Origin: Planctomycetaceae bacterium
Lineage (GTDB): Bacteria > Planctomycetota > Planctomycetia > Pirellulales > Thermoguttaceae
DNA: 5,987 bases
Reading direction: 5' to 3'
NCBI GenBank assembly: GCA_031274045.1
Contig: JAISQS010000348.1
Span: forward strand, 1-5,987
Part shown: piece by piece, positions 1-5,817 of the stretch
Layout of the letters: every line of letters begins with the position of its first letter
How positions within the stretch are numbered: position 1 is the first letter of the stretch
Program-made: the position numbers and the translations under genes
The notes under the pieces: model-generated
What the model was told of the DNA's origin: nothing
The model's database searches: none
The model's input: only the letters and a program-made list of their open reading frames with translations

Positions 1-107
1 AACTTCGGCAAATCATCCGGCTTCAACCGAGACACATGACCACAACCAACAACAAAAATAAATATCACAAAACCAAACAACACAAAATTAAAATCAATCT
101 TTCTCAT
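1..107 (-). CDS. Small lipoprotein, 5' part only (N-terminal 35 residues)
   Basis: This is the beginning of a gene that runs off the left edge. The start is ATG at 107-105, preceded by a near-consensus Shine-Dalgarno site. The peptide has a short charged N-terminus (MRKID), a hydrophobic stretch at about residues 6-20, and a lipobox ending VVGC with the modifiable cysteine at residue 22, so a lipoprotein signal peptide is well supported. The mature part begins GHVSRLKPDDLPK. From memory, planctomycete lipoproteins with a transthyretin-like or carboxypeptidase-regulatory domain often start with a similar K/R-P-x-x-(M/L)-P-K segment just after the cysteine, so this may be a second member of the class seen at 1912-2328. 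The domain itself lies outside the window, so that remains inference. A 592-nt repeat-filled spacer separates it from DUF1559 gene a, making co-transcription uncertain. Confidence 0.75.
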   Translation of the reverse strand, partial: MRKIDFNFVLFGFVIFIFVVGCGHVSRLKPDDLPK

Positions 108-112
108 AAATA

Positions 113-119
113 TCACCCC
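113..119 (-). promoter_or_regulatory. Ribosome binding site of the partial lipoprotein gene
   Basis: On the minus strand GGGGTGAT lies four to five bases before the ATG at 107. It matches the canonical GGAGGTGAT at all but one position and supports the chosen start. Confidence 0.6.
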
Positions 120-266
120 AAAAAAAATTATAAATTTTCAAATCAATTCACGCGGATAATTCACAGGAAGTTAAGGGAAGGTAATGAAATAATACTACTG
201 TAATTTAAATTTTGGTAATAAATTTAGTGTTTTAAATCGTGGTTTACATATTATTTATTAGCCTCG

Positions 267-303
267 AAGGGGCGACAAGCATTAGCACGGGGCATCGCCC
301 CTT
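267..303. repeat. GC-rich hairpin in the left arm of repeat copy A
   Basis: AAGGGGCGA at 267-275 is perfectly complementary to TCGCCCCTT at 295-303, giving a 9-bp stem with a 19-nt loop in otherwise AT-rich DNA. The loop overlaps the start of the outer arm of copy A, so two alternative foldings compete here. There is no following T run, so a terminator role is not supported. Confidence 0.6.
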
Positions 304-544
304 GTTATATAACACAAGTTTTTTGAGAATACGAAACATGCGAAAAAAACAAAATAAACGAAATTTTAATAAGCACATTAAAAATAAACTCTTTTCATAT
401 CACTTTCGCGAATTTAGTTTTTTTGCGTGTTTCGTGTTAAAAAAATTATTTCGTTATGTTTTGTATATTTTGTTTGTTTCGTATTCTCAAAAAAATATCT
501 CAAAAAGATGTGTGGTATAACGAGGGCGATGCCCCGTGCTAATG
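280..544. repeat. Palindromic repeat family, copy A (265 bp, perfect 21-bp terminal inverted repeats)
   Basis: Bases 280-300 are the exact reverse complement of 524-544 (21 bp, beginning CATTAGCACGGGGC). A second exact inverted pair, TTTTTTGAGAATACGAAAC, lies at 319-337 and 476-494 (19 bp). Between these pairs the arms remain related (TTATAACACA-like and TATACCACACA-like). Further in, both arms carry AACAAAATA and ACGAAAT phrases. The GAGAATAC core recurs at 2591-2699 and 5511-5713. The block TGTGTGGTATAACGAGGGC at 509-527 recurs exactly at 5679-5697. Size, terminal inverted repeats and lack of coding capacity resemble a MITE-like element or large REP element. No target-site duplication was seen, and no transposase is in the window. 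Confidence 0.8.
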
Positions 545-571
545 TAGAGACGCAATGCATTGCGTCTCTAC
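544..571. repeat. Perfect 28-bp palindrome
   Basis: The 14 bases at 544-557 (GTAGAGACGCAATG) are followed directly by their exact reverse complement at 558-571. The palindrome abuts the right end of copy A and has no counterpart in the left arm of the surrounding inverted repeat. It therefore looks like a later insertion, or a unit lost from the other side. A REP-like half motif, CTTTCAGGGC, follows at 571-580. From memory, GTAGAGACG palindromes of this type are dispersed in many bacterial genomes; that was not checked. Confidence 0.85.
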
Positions 572-699
572 TTTCAGGGCGTTAAATCAATAAATTCATA
601 CACCACAAAAAATAAAATCGTTTAAATTACAGCGGTATTAAGATAAGGAAAGAAGATTTCAAACTTTCATTACCTTCCCTTCCCTTTCTGTGAGTTATT

Positions 700-1887
700 T
701 TATTCAAGCGTTGCAACCTTTCCGTCTCTGACATTCGCAAGATTATCAAGTGTTGTCCAATTTATTGTTGCGTTAATCGCGCGAACAGTCCCATCACCAA
801 TTAAAAAATTTGACATACCCGGATGTATACCGCCAAATACCGCGTGAGTAGGTCGTGCATTCCCTCCGCCAGCTACATAAATTTCATCGGCAGGAATATC
901 ATTCGCGTCACGTTTTATGCAAGCTTGTGTTCTGTAAATTGCTCGTGCGGTATTTATGTTAGCGTGTGTCATGTTTGTGTTGAGATTACCGCCGTCCCAT
1001 TGGGCTTCTTGTCTCGTTTGCGGATCAAGACCGATGTGTGATGCCGGAATAAATTTTTCTCCGATAACAAGTTGATTAGTCGCGCCGTCTTTCCAGAATG
1101 AAAAACTGTCGCGCGGTTGCCAACTGATAATTGCTGCGGCATCACCGATATTATTGCCGAGTGGATTTGTACCCGTAGCACCACTGGCTCTCCATTTGAT
1201 AAGACTGATTCTTAACGGGCTACAGTTTCTGTTCAAATGCCAATTTTTATTACCATCATCCCCAAACATAGAGACTTGCTTAAACCAATTATCATTAACC
1301 AATGTACTCGCGTTATTCGGTGTAAATGAACTAACTATCGCGTAGTCTCCGCGTGGACCGTTATTATTGACGTTGTCTGTATCGACTATCTTACTAAGAA
1401 AAGTAGCTCGTCTGCTTCGTGTCGGGCATTTGTAAATTGAAACTGATCCGAACGATTTACGTTGCTCGTCGTTCAACGCATTGAGAAACCAACTGCCCGT
1501 GTGAGTGGAGGAAACACCATCGGTTATGAGCGGTGCTTTATCGGTTGCGCTGACATCAACTGTCTCTAACAAATTATAAAGTCCGGGTTGCTCAATATAC
1601 GGGTAAATCAGTCCCCAAAACGATGGTCTGTGATTGAATATTGTCGATGGGGGCAAGGCTGATTTTGCGTCGTGATGTGTGTGGATTGCTAATCCGAGTT
1701 GGTGGAGGTTGTTGGAACATTGGGTTCGTCTTGCGGCTTCTCTTGCAGACTGAACAGCAGGCAACAATATCGCAATCAACACCCCAATAATCGCAATCAC
1801 AACCAACAACTCAATAAGCGTAAAACCCACAAAATAACATAGTCCAAAACACAACCCGCGTTTTGCGTTACTTGATCTCTTCATCAT
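700..1887 (-). CDS. DUF1559-family pseudopilin-like protein (gene a)
   Basis: The product has 395 residues. Its prepilin cleavage/methylation site is G21|FTLIE, with the conserved Glu at +5 of the mature protein (residue 26). A hydrophobic helix follows to about residue 42, then the family signature AREAARRTQC and the segment LGLAIHTHHD. Near the C-terminus is an H-X9-DG motif (His355, Asp365-Gly366). This architecture corresponds to the prepilin N-methylation domain followed by DUF1559, a family greatly expanded in planctomycetes. The protein should be processed by a prepilin peptidase and stay anchored by its N-terminal helix; its molecular role is not established. GAAAGGA at 1893-1899 lies about six bases before the first of two consecutive ATG codons. 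It is 24 nt downstream of the lipoprotein gene, probably in the same transcript. It is clearly divergent from genes b and c, sharing mainly the terminal motifs. Confidence 0.93.
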   Translation of the reverse strand: MMKRSSNAKRGLCFGLCYFVGFTLIELLVVIAIIGVLIAILLPAVQSAREAARRTQCSNNLHQLGLAIHTHHDAKSALPPSTIFNHRPSFWGLIYPYIEQPGLYNLLETVDVSATDKAPLITDGVSSTHTGSWFLNALNDEQRKSFGSVSIYKCPTRSRRATFLSKIVDTDNVNNNGPRGDYAIVSSFTPNNASTLVNDNWFKQVSMFGDDGNKNWHLNRNCSPLRISLIKWRASGATGTNPLGNNIGDAAAIISWQPRDSFSFWKDGATNQLVIGEKFIPASHIGLDPQTRQEAQWDGGNLNTNMTHANINTARAIYRTQACIKRDANDIPADEIYVAGGGNARPTHAVFGGIHPGMSNFLIGDGTVRAINATINWTTLDNLANVRDGKVATLE

Positions 1888-1911
1888 AATTTTCCTTTCA
1901 AATTTTTTTCG

Positions 1912-2328
1912 TTATGGTCTTTCGACTTTGAAATCGAACTTATTATTTCCACCTTTTTTTACTTCAAATTTTAACGTTTTTGCGTCGGGCAAAGTGTATT
2001 TTGGATGAACTCTTTCTGTTTCGATTATTTCGTAATTGTCTTCGCCTTTTTTTTCGCCTTCCTCAACCAACATCGTCCCCGACAACCAAACAACATATTC
2101 TCCCGCCGGAATTCCGGCACCGTCTTTTCTGTCGCCTACTGAGTAGTTACCGTTGTCATCGAGTCGTCCTGTGTAAGTATTTTTTTCCGTCTCAAAACAG
2201 ACCGTCCCGAAATTCACCGGCTCGCCATCCGTAAACGTGACCCGACCTGAAACCTTGATATTGCCGGAACAACCGGTATTGGCAAATAAAAATAACACTA
2301 CACAAATCAACAATGTCTTCTTTAACAT
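1912..2328 (-). CDS. Lipoprotein with transthyretin/carboxypeptidase-regulatory-like domain
   Basis: With the start at ATG 2328 the product is 138 residues. A lipoprotein signal peptide (MLKKTLLICVVLFLFANTGC) puts the lipidated cysteine at residue 20. The mature part is a predicted small beta-sandwich: VSGRVTFTDGEPV at 26-38, TVCFE at 42-46, GIPAGEYVVWLSG at 72-84, VHPKYTLPDAKTLKFEV at 107-123, and a final FDFKVERP. This V-x-G-x-V-x-F-x-D-G-x-P-V pattern is typical of planctomycete lipoproteins found beside DUF1559 genes; no enzymatic residues are evident. The frame is open upstream to 2469, but those 47 extra codons run through an intergenic inverted repeat and would bury the signal peptide. 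GGAGA at 2338-2342 stands nine bases before the chosen ATG. It is the probable first gene of an operon with DUF1559 gene a. A function in export or envelope assembly is inference. Confidence 0.88.
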   Translation of the reverse strand: MLKKTLLICVVLFLFANTGCSGNIKVSGRVTFTDGEPVNFGTVCFETEKNTYTGRLDDNGNYSVGDRKDGAGIPAGEYVVWLSGTMLVEEGEKKGEDNYEIIETERVHPKYTLPDAKTLKFEVKKGGNNKFDFKVERP

Positions 2329-2337
2329 TCGATTCTG

Positions 2338-2342
2338 TCTCC
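2338..2342 (-). promoter_or_regulatory. Ribosome binding site deciding the lipoprotein start
   Basis: GGAGA on the minus strand, nine bases before ATG 2328. It supports the internal start directly ahead of the signal peptide over the longer frame beginning at 2469. Confidence 0.6.
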
Positions 2343-2407
2343 GTAAAATTGTTTTCGTTCGTGAATAAAAAACGATCAATTTTTGTAATCGTTCACGGAT
2401 TTTTTTA

Positions 2408-2565
2408 GCACGCAGATAACGCAGATTGTCATGATTTTCGCAGATTTTTTCTTTCATTATCAAATACATTTATACGAATTTTTACATCATAACTTTATTC
2501 ATCAATTCTTTATGTTTATATTGTTCCATCTGTGTAAATCTGTTATATCTGTGTTATCTGCGTGC
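2408..2565. repeat. Inverted repeat made of CGCAGAT/ATCTGYG phrases
   Basis: The 401-nt gene-free stretch 2329-2729 holds this repeat and copy B of the palindromic family. GCACGCAGATAAC at 2408-2420 is the exact reverse complement of 2553-2565. The arms stay related for about 38 bases, with CGCAGAT at 2411, 2420 and 2439 on the left, and ATCTGTG, ATCTGTT, ATCTGTG and ATCTGCG at 2528, 2538, 2547 and 2556 on the right. The spacer between arms is about 80 nt and AT-rich. It lies upstream of the lipoprotein gene and forms the bogus N-terminal extension of that frame. Such degenerate CGCAGAT tracts are, from memory, widespread intergenic repeats in several bacterial phyla. Their function is unknown. 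Confidence 0.75.
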
Positions 2566-2590
2566 CTATTTAAGTGTGAATGGTTACCAA

Positions 2591-2699
2591 TTTTTTTTAG
2601 AGAATACGGAACAAACAAAATAAACCAAACAGACGAAATTCTACAGTCAGCTCTTTTCGTTTATTTTGTATTTTTCGTTTATTTCGTATCTCAAAAAAA
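2591..2699. repeat. Palindromic repeat family, copy B (core only)
   Basis: A T8 run (2591-2598) leads into GAGAATACG at 2600-2608. The closing arm ends CGTATCTC at 2685-2692 and an A7 run (2693-2699), so one T of the CGTATTCTC core is missing. Between them are AACAAACAAAATAAAC-like purine-rich bases and a matching pyrimidine-rich arm. Bases 2651-2678 are identical (28 nt, beginning CTCTTTTCGTTTATTTTG) to 5628-5655 in copy C. The GC-rich outer arms with TATACCACACA found in copies A and C are absent. It lies 30 nt beyond the stop codon of gene b. Confidence 0.8.
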
Positions 2700-2729
2700 T
2701 ATTTGACTCGCGCATATTTTGCGCAACGA

Positions 2730-3995
2730 TTAAGGCAAAGTTTTATTTTCGCCTTGTGCGATTGTTGACAACGCGCCCCAAATTCCGTAAATGCTAGGTC
2801 CTGCCGGATCGAGCGGATTGCCTGCCGGAAGGTTTACAGTTTTGACATCGGGGCTTCCGGCATCAATTGTTTCCGTAACGAAATGAACAGTACCGTCAAA
2901 AAACAGGACATTGACTCCGCCGGTGTGTAAACTTGTTGCGGGAAAAAAGCCTTTCCGATTTTGGGGAACTTGGCTTGTGCCATCAGCTGTAACATATCTG
3001 ACGCAAGCGGGCGAATTTGGCTGTAAGTTTGCCGTGAAACCCGAACGTGTGACTCTGCCGTCGGTAAAAAAGTTACCACGTCTGGCACCTGACGATATAT
3101 TTACACCGCTTCTATATTTCGTCCAATCTTCCGACGGATCAACTTGATTAAGACATTCACGCGGATATATCGCACCCGGAATCGTATCTTGCGGCATTAA
3201 CAATTCCGAAACGCCGCCAAAAATACTTCTGCTGATGTCGCTTTCTGCGGATACAGCTTCGCTTGCAGCCATTGTGTTGCTTGTGCCGTCTGTAACCTGA
3301 TCGATTGTGTGCCAAAAATACCTATGATCGTTAATTGCCGACGCGGTAGGTCCGTGCGATGTTGTCACCATGAAAGGAGCGCGGGCAAAATTATTAGGCG
3401 ATTGCGCGTGCGTTGCCACTGTGGGATTTATCAAAAAATCTCCGCGACAAGTCATAATATTGCAACGCGCAATATCCTCTATAACTCCGGGAGTTGTTCC
3501 CGACGGATCGGATGGACAAAGCAAAAACGGAATTGTTCCTTTGAACGCTTCGCAATTTGAATTGACCGATAAATGAACCGGCGAATTTATGACAGCTTCG
3601 TATCGCGAATTCTGTTCCAAGTAAGGCAACACGTGAAATTGGCAACTAAAATTCGGGGCAATCGAACCAGCCGTAATCACTCTCGCAGTCGCGGCAGGCA
3701 AAGAATCATGTACGTCGTGATAACCATGAATCGCTAATCCAAATTGACGTAAATGACTCGCGCATTGCACGCGTCTCGAAACTTCACGCGCCGCCAAAAC
3801 AGCCGGAAGCAAAAGCGCAATCAACACACTTATAATCGCAACAACAACCAAAAGCTCAACCAACGTAAAACCGAAAATTGAACGATTAACAAAAAACACA
3901 TTCAAGTCTGCATTCGATTTCGTATTGATTTTTCCAGCATGAAACGGACGATCCACCTTGTCTACTTCATGTCCATACAACAAATTCATCCTCAT
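2730..3995 (-). CDS. DUF1559-family pseudopilin-like protein (gene b)
   Basis: With ATG 3995 the product is 421 residues. Its leader of 42 residues ends in G42|FTLVE, with Glu at +5. A very hydrophobic helix (LLVVVAIISVLIALLLPAVL) follows, then AREVSRRVQCASHLRQFG, a FLLCPSDPSG segment, RCNIMTCRGDF, and the H-X9-DG motif near the C-terminus (His357, Asp367-Gly368). The protein ends GENKTLP. The family is planctomycete DUF1559 with a prepilin-type N-terminus; the mature protein should be an envelope-anchored pseudopilin-like protein of unknown role. The frame is open further to a TTG at 4100, which lacks a clear ribosome site. GGAG at 4001-4004 stands five bases before ATG 3995; ATG 3989 is another option. 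The leader is long for a prepilin, usually about 5-30 residues. By eye about two thirds of residues after the cleavage site match gene c. No promoter was identified in the 140 nt after gene c. Confidence 0.92.
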   Translation of the reverse strand: MRMNLLYGHEVDKVDRPFHAGKINTKSNADLNVFFVNRSIFGFTLVELLVVVAIISVLIALLLPAVLAAREVSRRVQCASHLRQFGLAIHGYHDVHDSLPAATARVITAGSIAPNFSCQFHVLPYLEQNSRYEAVINSPVHLSVNSNCEAFKGTIPFLLCPSDPSGTTPGVIEDIARCNIMTCRGDFLINPTVATHAQSPNNFARAPFMVTTSHGPTASAINDHRYFWHTIDQVTDGTSNTMAASEAVSAESDISRSIFGGVSELLMPQDTIPGAIYPRECLNQVDPSEDWTKYRSGVNISSGARRGNFFTDGRVTRSGFTANLQPNSPACVRYVTADGTSQVPQNRKGFFPATSLHTGGVNVLFFDGTVHFVTETIDAGSPDVKTVNLPAGNPLDPAGPSIYGIWGALSTIAQGENKTLP

Positions 3996-4000
3996 CTCAA

Positions 4001-4004
4001 CTCC
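4001..4004 (-). promoter_or_regulatory. Ribosome binding site deciding the start of gene b
   Basis: GGAG on the minus strand, five bases before ATG 3995. It favours this start over the TTG at 4100, which would add 35 residues. Confidence 0.5.
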
Positions 4005-4135
4005 ATTTTCATCGTTAGTTTCATAGTCAATTATTTTTTGAAATTGTTCAATTGCTATGAAAAAACGGACAAGCAAATCCACCGCGTAATCTTTGTCCAA
4101 ACTCTAGTTTGATTCGTACATATTTTGCGCAACGA

Positions 4136-5410
4136 TTAAGGCAAAGTTTTATTTTCGCCTTGCGCGATAGTTGCCAACGCGCCCCAAATTCCGTAGATAC
4201 TAGGTCCTGCTACATAATATTGATCTCCGACAGTATTGTTCGTTTTGGTGTTTGGATTCCCGTGATTGATTGATTCTGTAACGAAGTGAACGGTGCCGTC
4301 GAAGAACAGGACATTGACTCCGCCGGTGTGTAAACTTGTTGCGGGAAAAAAACCTAATCGTACTTTGGGATTGGCTCCAGTAGTGAAATGCCTGACGCAC
4401 GAGGGTGAATTCGGCGGCAAGTTCGCATTGTAACCTGAACGCGGAATCGGACCGTAGGTAAAAACATTGCCGCGAGCGGCTCCCTCCGTTGAATCAACCG
4501 CAGTACTTATATATTTCGTCCAATCCACCGCAGGATCAACTTGATTGATACATGTTTGCGGAGTAGGGGTGCCGGGAAGAGTATCGCCAGTCATAGTTAA
4601 TCCGGCAACGCCGCCGAAGATACTTTTGCTAATAGGGCTTTCTGCGGAGACAGCTTCACTTGCAGCCATCGTGTTACTTGTGCCGTCTGTAATTTGATCG
4701 ATTGTGTGCCAAAAATAGCCCGTCTCAGATTGGATACCCGGAGTAGTCGTGATCATAAAAGGAGCTCGGGCAAAATTATTAGGTGTCTGCGCATGAGTCA
4801 CATTTGCAACCTGCGACACAAAATCTCCGCGACAAGTCATAATATTGCAACGAGCAATATCGTTTACAATGCCGGGCAGTGTTCCAGACGGATCAGAAGG
4901 GCAAAGCAGAAACGGAATAACTCCCTGCAAAACTTCATTATTATCCTCACTACCTATAAGACTCGGCGCGTCAACAACCGCCTCGAATCGCGCGGTCTGT
5001 TCCAAATACGGCAACATAAAAAACTGGCAACTGTAATTCCAGTCCGTCCCGTTACTCCGAACCACCCGCGCAGACGCAGCAGGCAAAGTATTGTATGTGT
5101 CATTGTAACCATGAATCGCTAATCCAAATTGACGTAAATGACTCGCGCATTGTATACGTCTTGACACTTCACGCGCCGCCAAAACTGCCGGAAGCAAAAG
5201 CGCAATCAAAACACTTATAATCGCAACAACAACCAAAAGCTCAACCAACGTAAAACCCGCAAACCAAGAAGAAGCCCGATTAGTTGACACAACAACCGGT
5301 CTTAACAAGAATTGTGATTCCAGACTAATTCCAGTTTTACGTCTAAATAACCCGCGATCCGCACCATGCCTGTCTATTTTAATATCTGTTAATTTGGCTT
5401 CCAAACTCAT
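4136..5410 (-). CDS. DUF1559-family pseudopilin-like protein (gene c)
   Basis: With ATG 5410 the product is 424 residues. A 52-residue leader rich in charged residues ends in WFAG52|FTLVE. The same hydrophobic helix as in gene b follows, then AREVSRRIQCASHLRQFG, FLLCPSDPSG, RCNIMTCRGDF, and the H-X9-DG motif (His361, Asp371-Gly372), ending GENKTLP. It is the tandem paralogue of gene b and has the same predicted fate: cleavage after Gly by a prepilin peptidase and anchoring in the envelope. The frame is open to an ATG at 5554, but the first codons of that extension (MCGIARATPPSL...) come from the left arm of repeat copy C. ATG 5455 has no ribosome site, whereas AGAGGAGA lies nine bases before ATG 5410. 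Gene c may start a transcript continuing into gene b; this is not proven. Confidence 0.92.
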   Translation of the reverse strand: MSLEAKLTDIKIDRHGADRGLFRRKTGISLESQFLLRPVVVSTNRASSWFAGFTLVELLVVVAIISVLIALLLPAVLAAREVSRRIQCASHLRQFGLAIHGYNDTYNTLPAASARVVRSNGTDWNYSCQFFMLPYLEQTARFEAVVDAPSLIGSEDNNEVLQGVIPFLLCPSDPSGTLPGIVNDIARCNIMTCRGDFVSQVANVTHAQTPNNFARAPFMITTTPGIQSETGYFWHTIDQITDGTSNTMAASEAVSAESPISKSIFGGVAGLTMTGDTLPGTPTPQTCINQVDPAVDWTKYISTAVDSTEGAARGNVFTYGPIPRSGYNANLPPNSPSCVRHFTTGANPKVRLGFFPATSLHTGGVNVLFFDGTVHFVTESINHGNPNTKTNNTVGDQYYVAGPSIYGIWGALATIAQGENKTLP

Positions 5411-5418
5411 TTTTAATG

Positions 5419-5426
5419 TCTCCTCT
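5419..5426 (-). promoter_or_regulatory. Strong ribosome binding site deciding the start of gene c
   Basis: AGAGGAGA on the minus strand, with GGAG nine bases before ATG 5410. It is the best Shine-Dalgarno sequence in the upstream region and rules against the repeat-derived start at 5554. Confidence 0.7.
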
Positions 5427-5510
5427 AATTGAGGAAAATTGTTTTCTGTTTTCATTATTTTTTTAATTTTTAATTTTACTTCGTTCTGATTTTTCTTTGA
5501 AATGACATCC

Positions 5511-5713
5511 GCTAATGTTAGCGACGGTGGCGTTGCCCTTGCTATACCACACATCTTTCGATATCTTATTTTTTTAGAGAATACAGAATAAACAAAATAT
5601 GCGAAACAAACGGAATTTTACCATCAACTCTTTTCGTTTATTTTGTATTTTTCGTATGTTTTGTATTCTCAAAAAACTTGTGTGGTATAACGAGGGCTTG
5701 CCCCCGAAGTTAG
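5511..5713. repeat. Palindromic repeat family, copy C (about 200 bp, full-length form)
   Basis: The core is a T7 run, then GAGAATAC at 5577-5584, closed by GTATTCTC at 5663-5670 and an A6 run. Outer arms are present: TATACCACACA at 5543-5553 is exactly complementary to TGTGTGGTATA at 5679-5689, and both lead into GC-rich ends (GCGTTGCCCTTG on the left, CGAGGGCTTGCCCCC on the right). TGTGTGGTATAACGAGGGC at 5679-5697 equals 509-527 in copy A. The left end starts with GCTAATGTTAGC, resembling the GCTAATG that ends copy A. The element lies just upstream of gene c. Together with 5714-5817, where no gene or known motif was recognised, and the hairpin cluster after it, it fills the gene-free stretch 5411-5987. 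Confidence 0.8.
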
Positions 5714-5817
5714 TTTTTAGGTAATGTATCTGCGGAATATCCGTCTTTGACTCAACCTCCTTTTTACCTGATTTTTCCTATAAACAAAACAACCTTAGTA
5801 GCCGTTGACAATAAAAT

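Larger units (their letters stand above)
162..692. repeat. Large nested imperfect inverted repeat filling the spacer between gene a and the partial lipoprotein gene
   Basis: Almost all of the 592-nt gene-free stretch 108-699 is one large imperfect palindrome. The outer arms are 162-209 and 621-692. Read inward on opposite strands, both start CACAG, share GGGAAGGTAATGAAA, and end in TAATAC(T/C)(A/G)CTGTAATTTAAA. The right arm carries about 24 extra bases between the last two blocks. Inside them, 241-270 and about 572-605 are also related in inverted orientation (GTGGT, then an AT-rich block, then GC-rich). Next come the arms of repeat copy A. The axis of the inner arms falls near TTCGCGAA at 405-412. 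The outer arms stop 8 nt after the stop codon of gene a and about 54 nt upstream of the partial lipoprotein start. An open frame across 239-520 on the plus strand is repeat-derived and is not called as a gene. Confidence 0.8.
2705..5257 (-). repeat. Tandem gene duplication: units 2705-3872 and about 4111-5257
   Basis: Genes b and c are tandem paralogues at an offset of about 1.4 kb. Identical or nearly identical DNA tracts include 2713-2756 = 4119-4162 (44 nt, of which 17 lie beyond the stop codons), 2902-2948 = 4305-4351 (47 nt), 3721-3767 = 5106-5152 (47 nt), and 3781-3872 against 5166-5257 (two differences in 92). Homology ends about 25 bases beyond the stop codon on one side and near the prepilin cleavage site on the other. 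Confidence 0.9.

Noticed and set aside
239..520. Plus-strand open frame of 93 codons across repeat copy A.
   Set aside because: It is a translation of the palindromic repeat. The same peptide phrases (LYxTSFLRIxN, QNKR) appear in other frames wherever the repeat occurs. It has no ribosome site and strongly biased composition.
476..544. Repeat copy A as an intrinsic terminator for gene a.
   Set aside because: On both strands the T run precedes and the A run follows the stem, the reverse of an intrinsic terminator, and the GC-rich ends lack a trailing T run.
3996..4100. A TTG-started N-terminal extension of gene b.
   Set aside because: It would give a 77-residue leader. No convincing ribosome site precedes the TTG, while GGAG lies at a good distance from ATG 3995. 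It cannot be excluded, because the translated stretch looks moderately protein-like.
4694..5122. Plus-strand open frame of 142 codons antisense to gene c.
   Set aside because: It lies wholly inside the confident DUF1559 gene on the other strand, has no recognisable motif, and the related gene b has similar shorter antisense frames simply because the coding sequences are homologous.
5700..5795. Minus-strand perfect Shine-Dalgarno AAGGAGGT (near 5755-5765) with an open frame continuing leftward into repeat copy C.
   Set aside because: No ATG follows at a usable distance (a TTG touches the site directly), and the frame soon becomes repeat translation. At most a remnant of a disrupted gene.
5805..5810. 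TTGACA on the plus strand as a -35 promoter element.
   Set aside because: No TATAAT-like element at 16-18 bases, only a GC-rich REP hairpin, and no plus-strand gene follows within the window.
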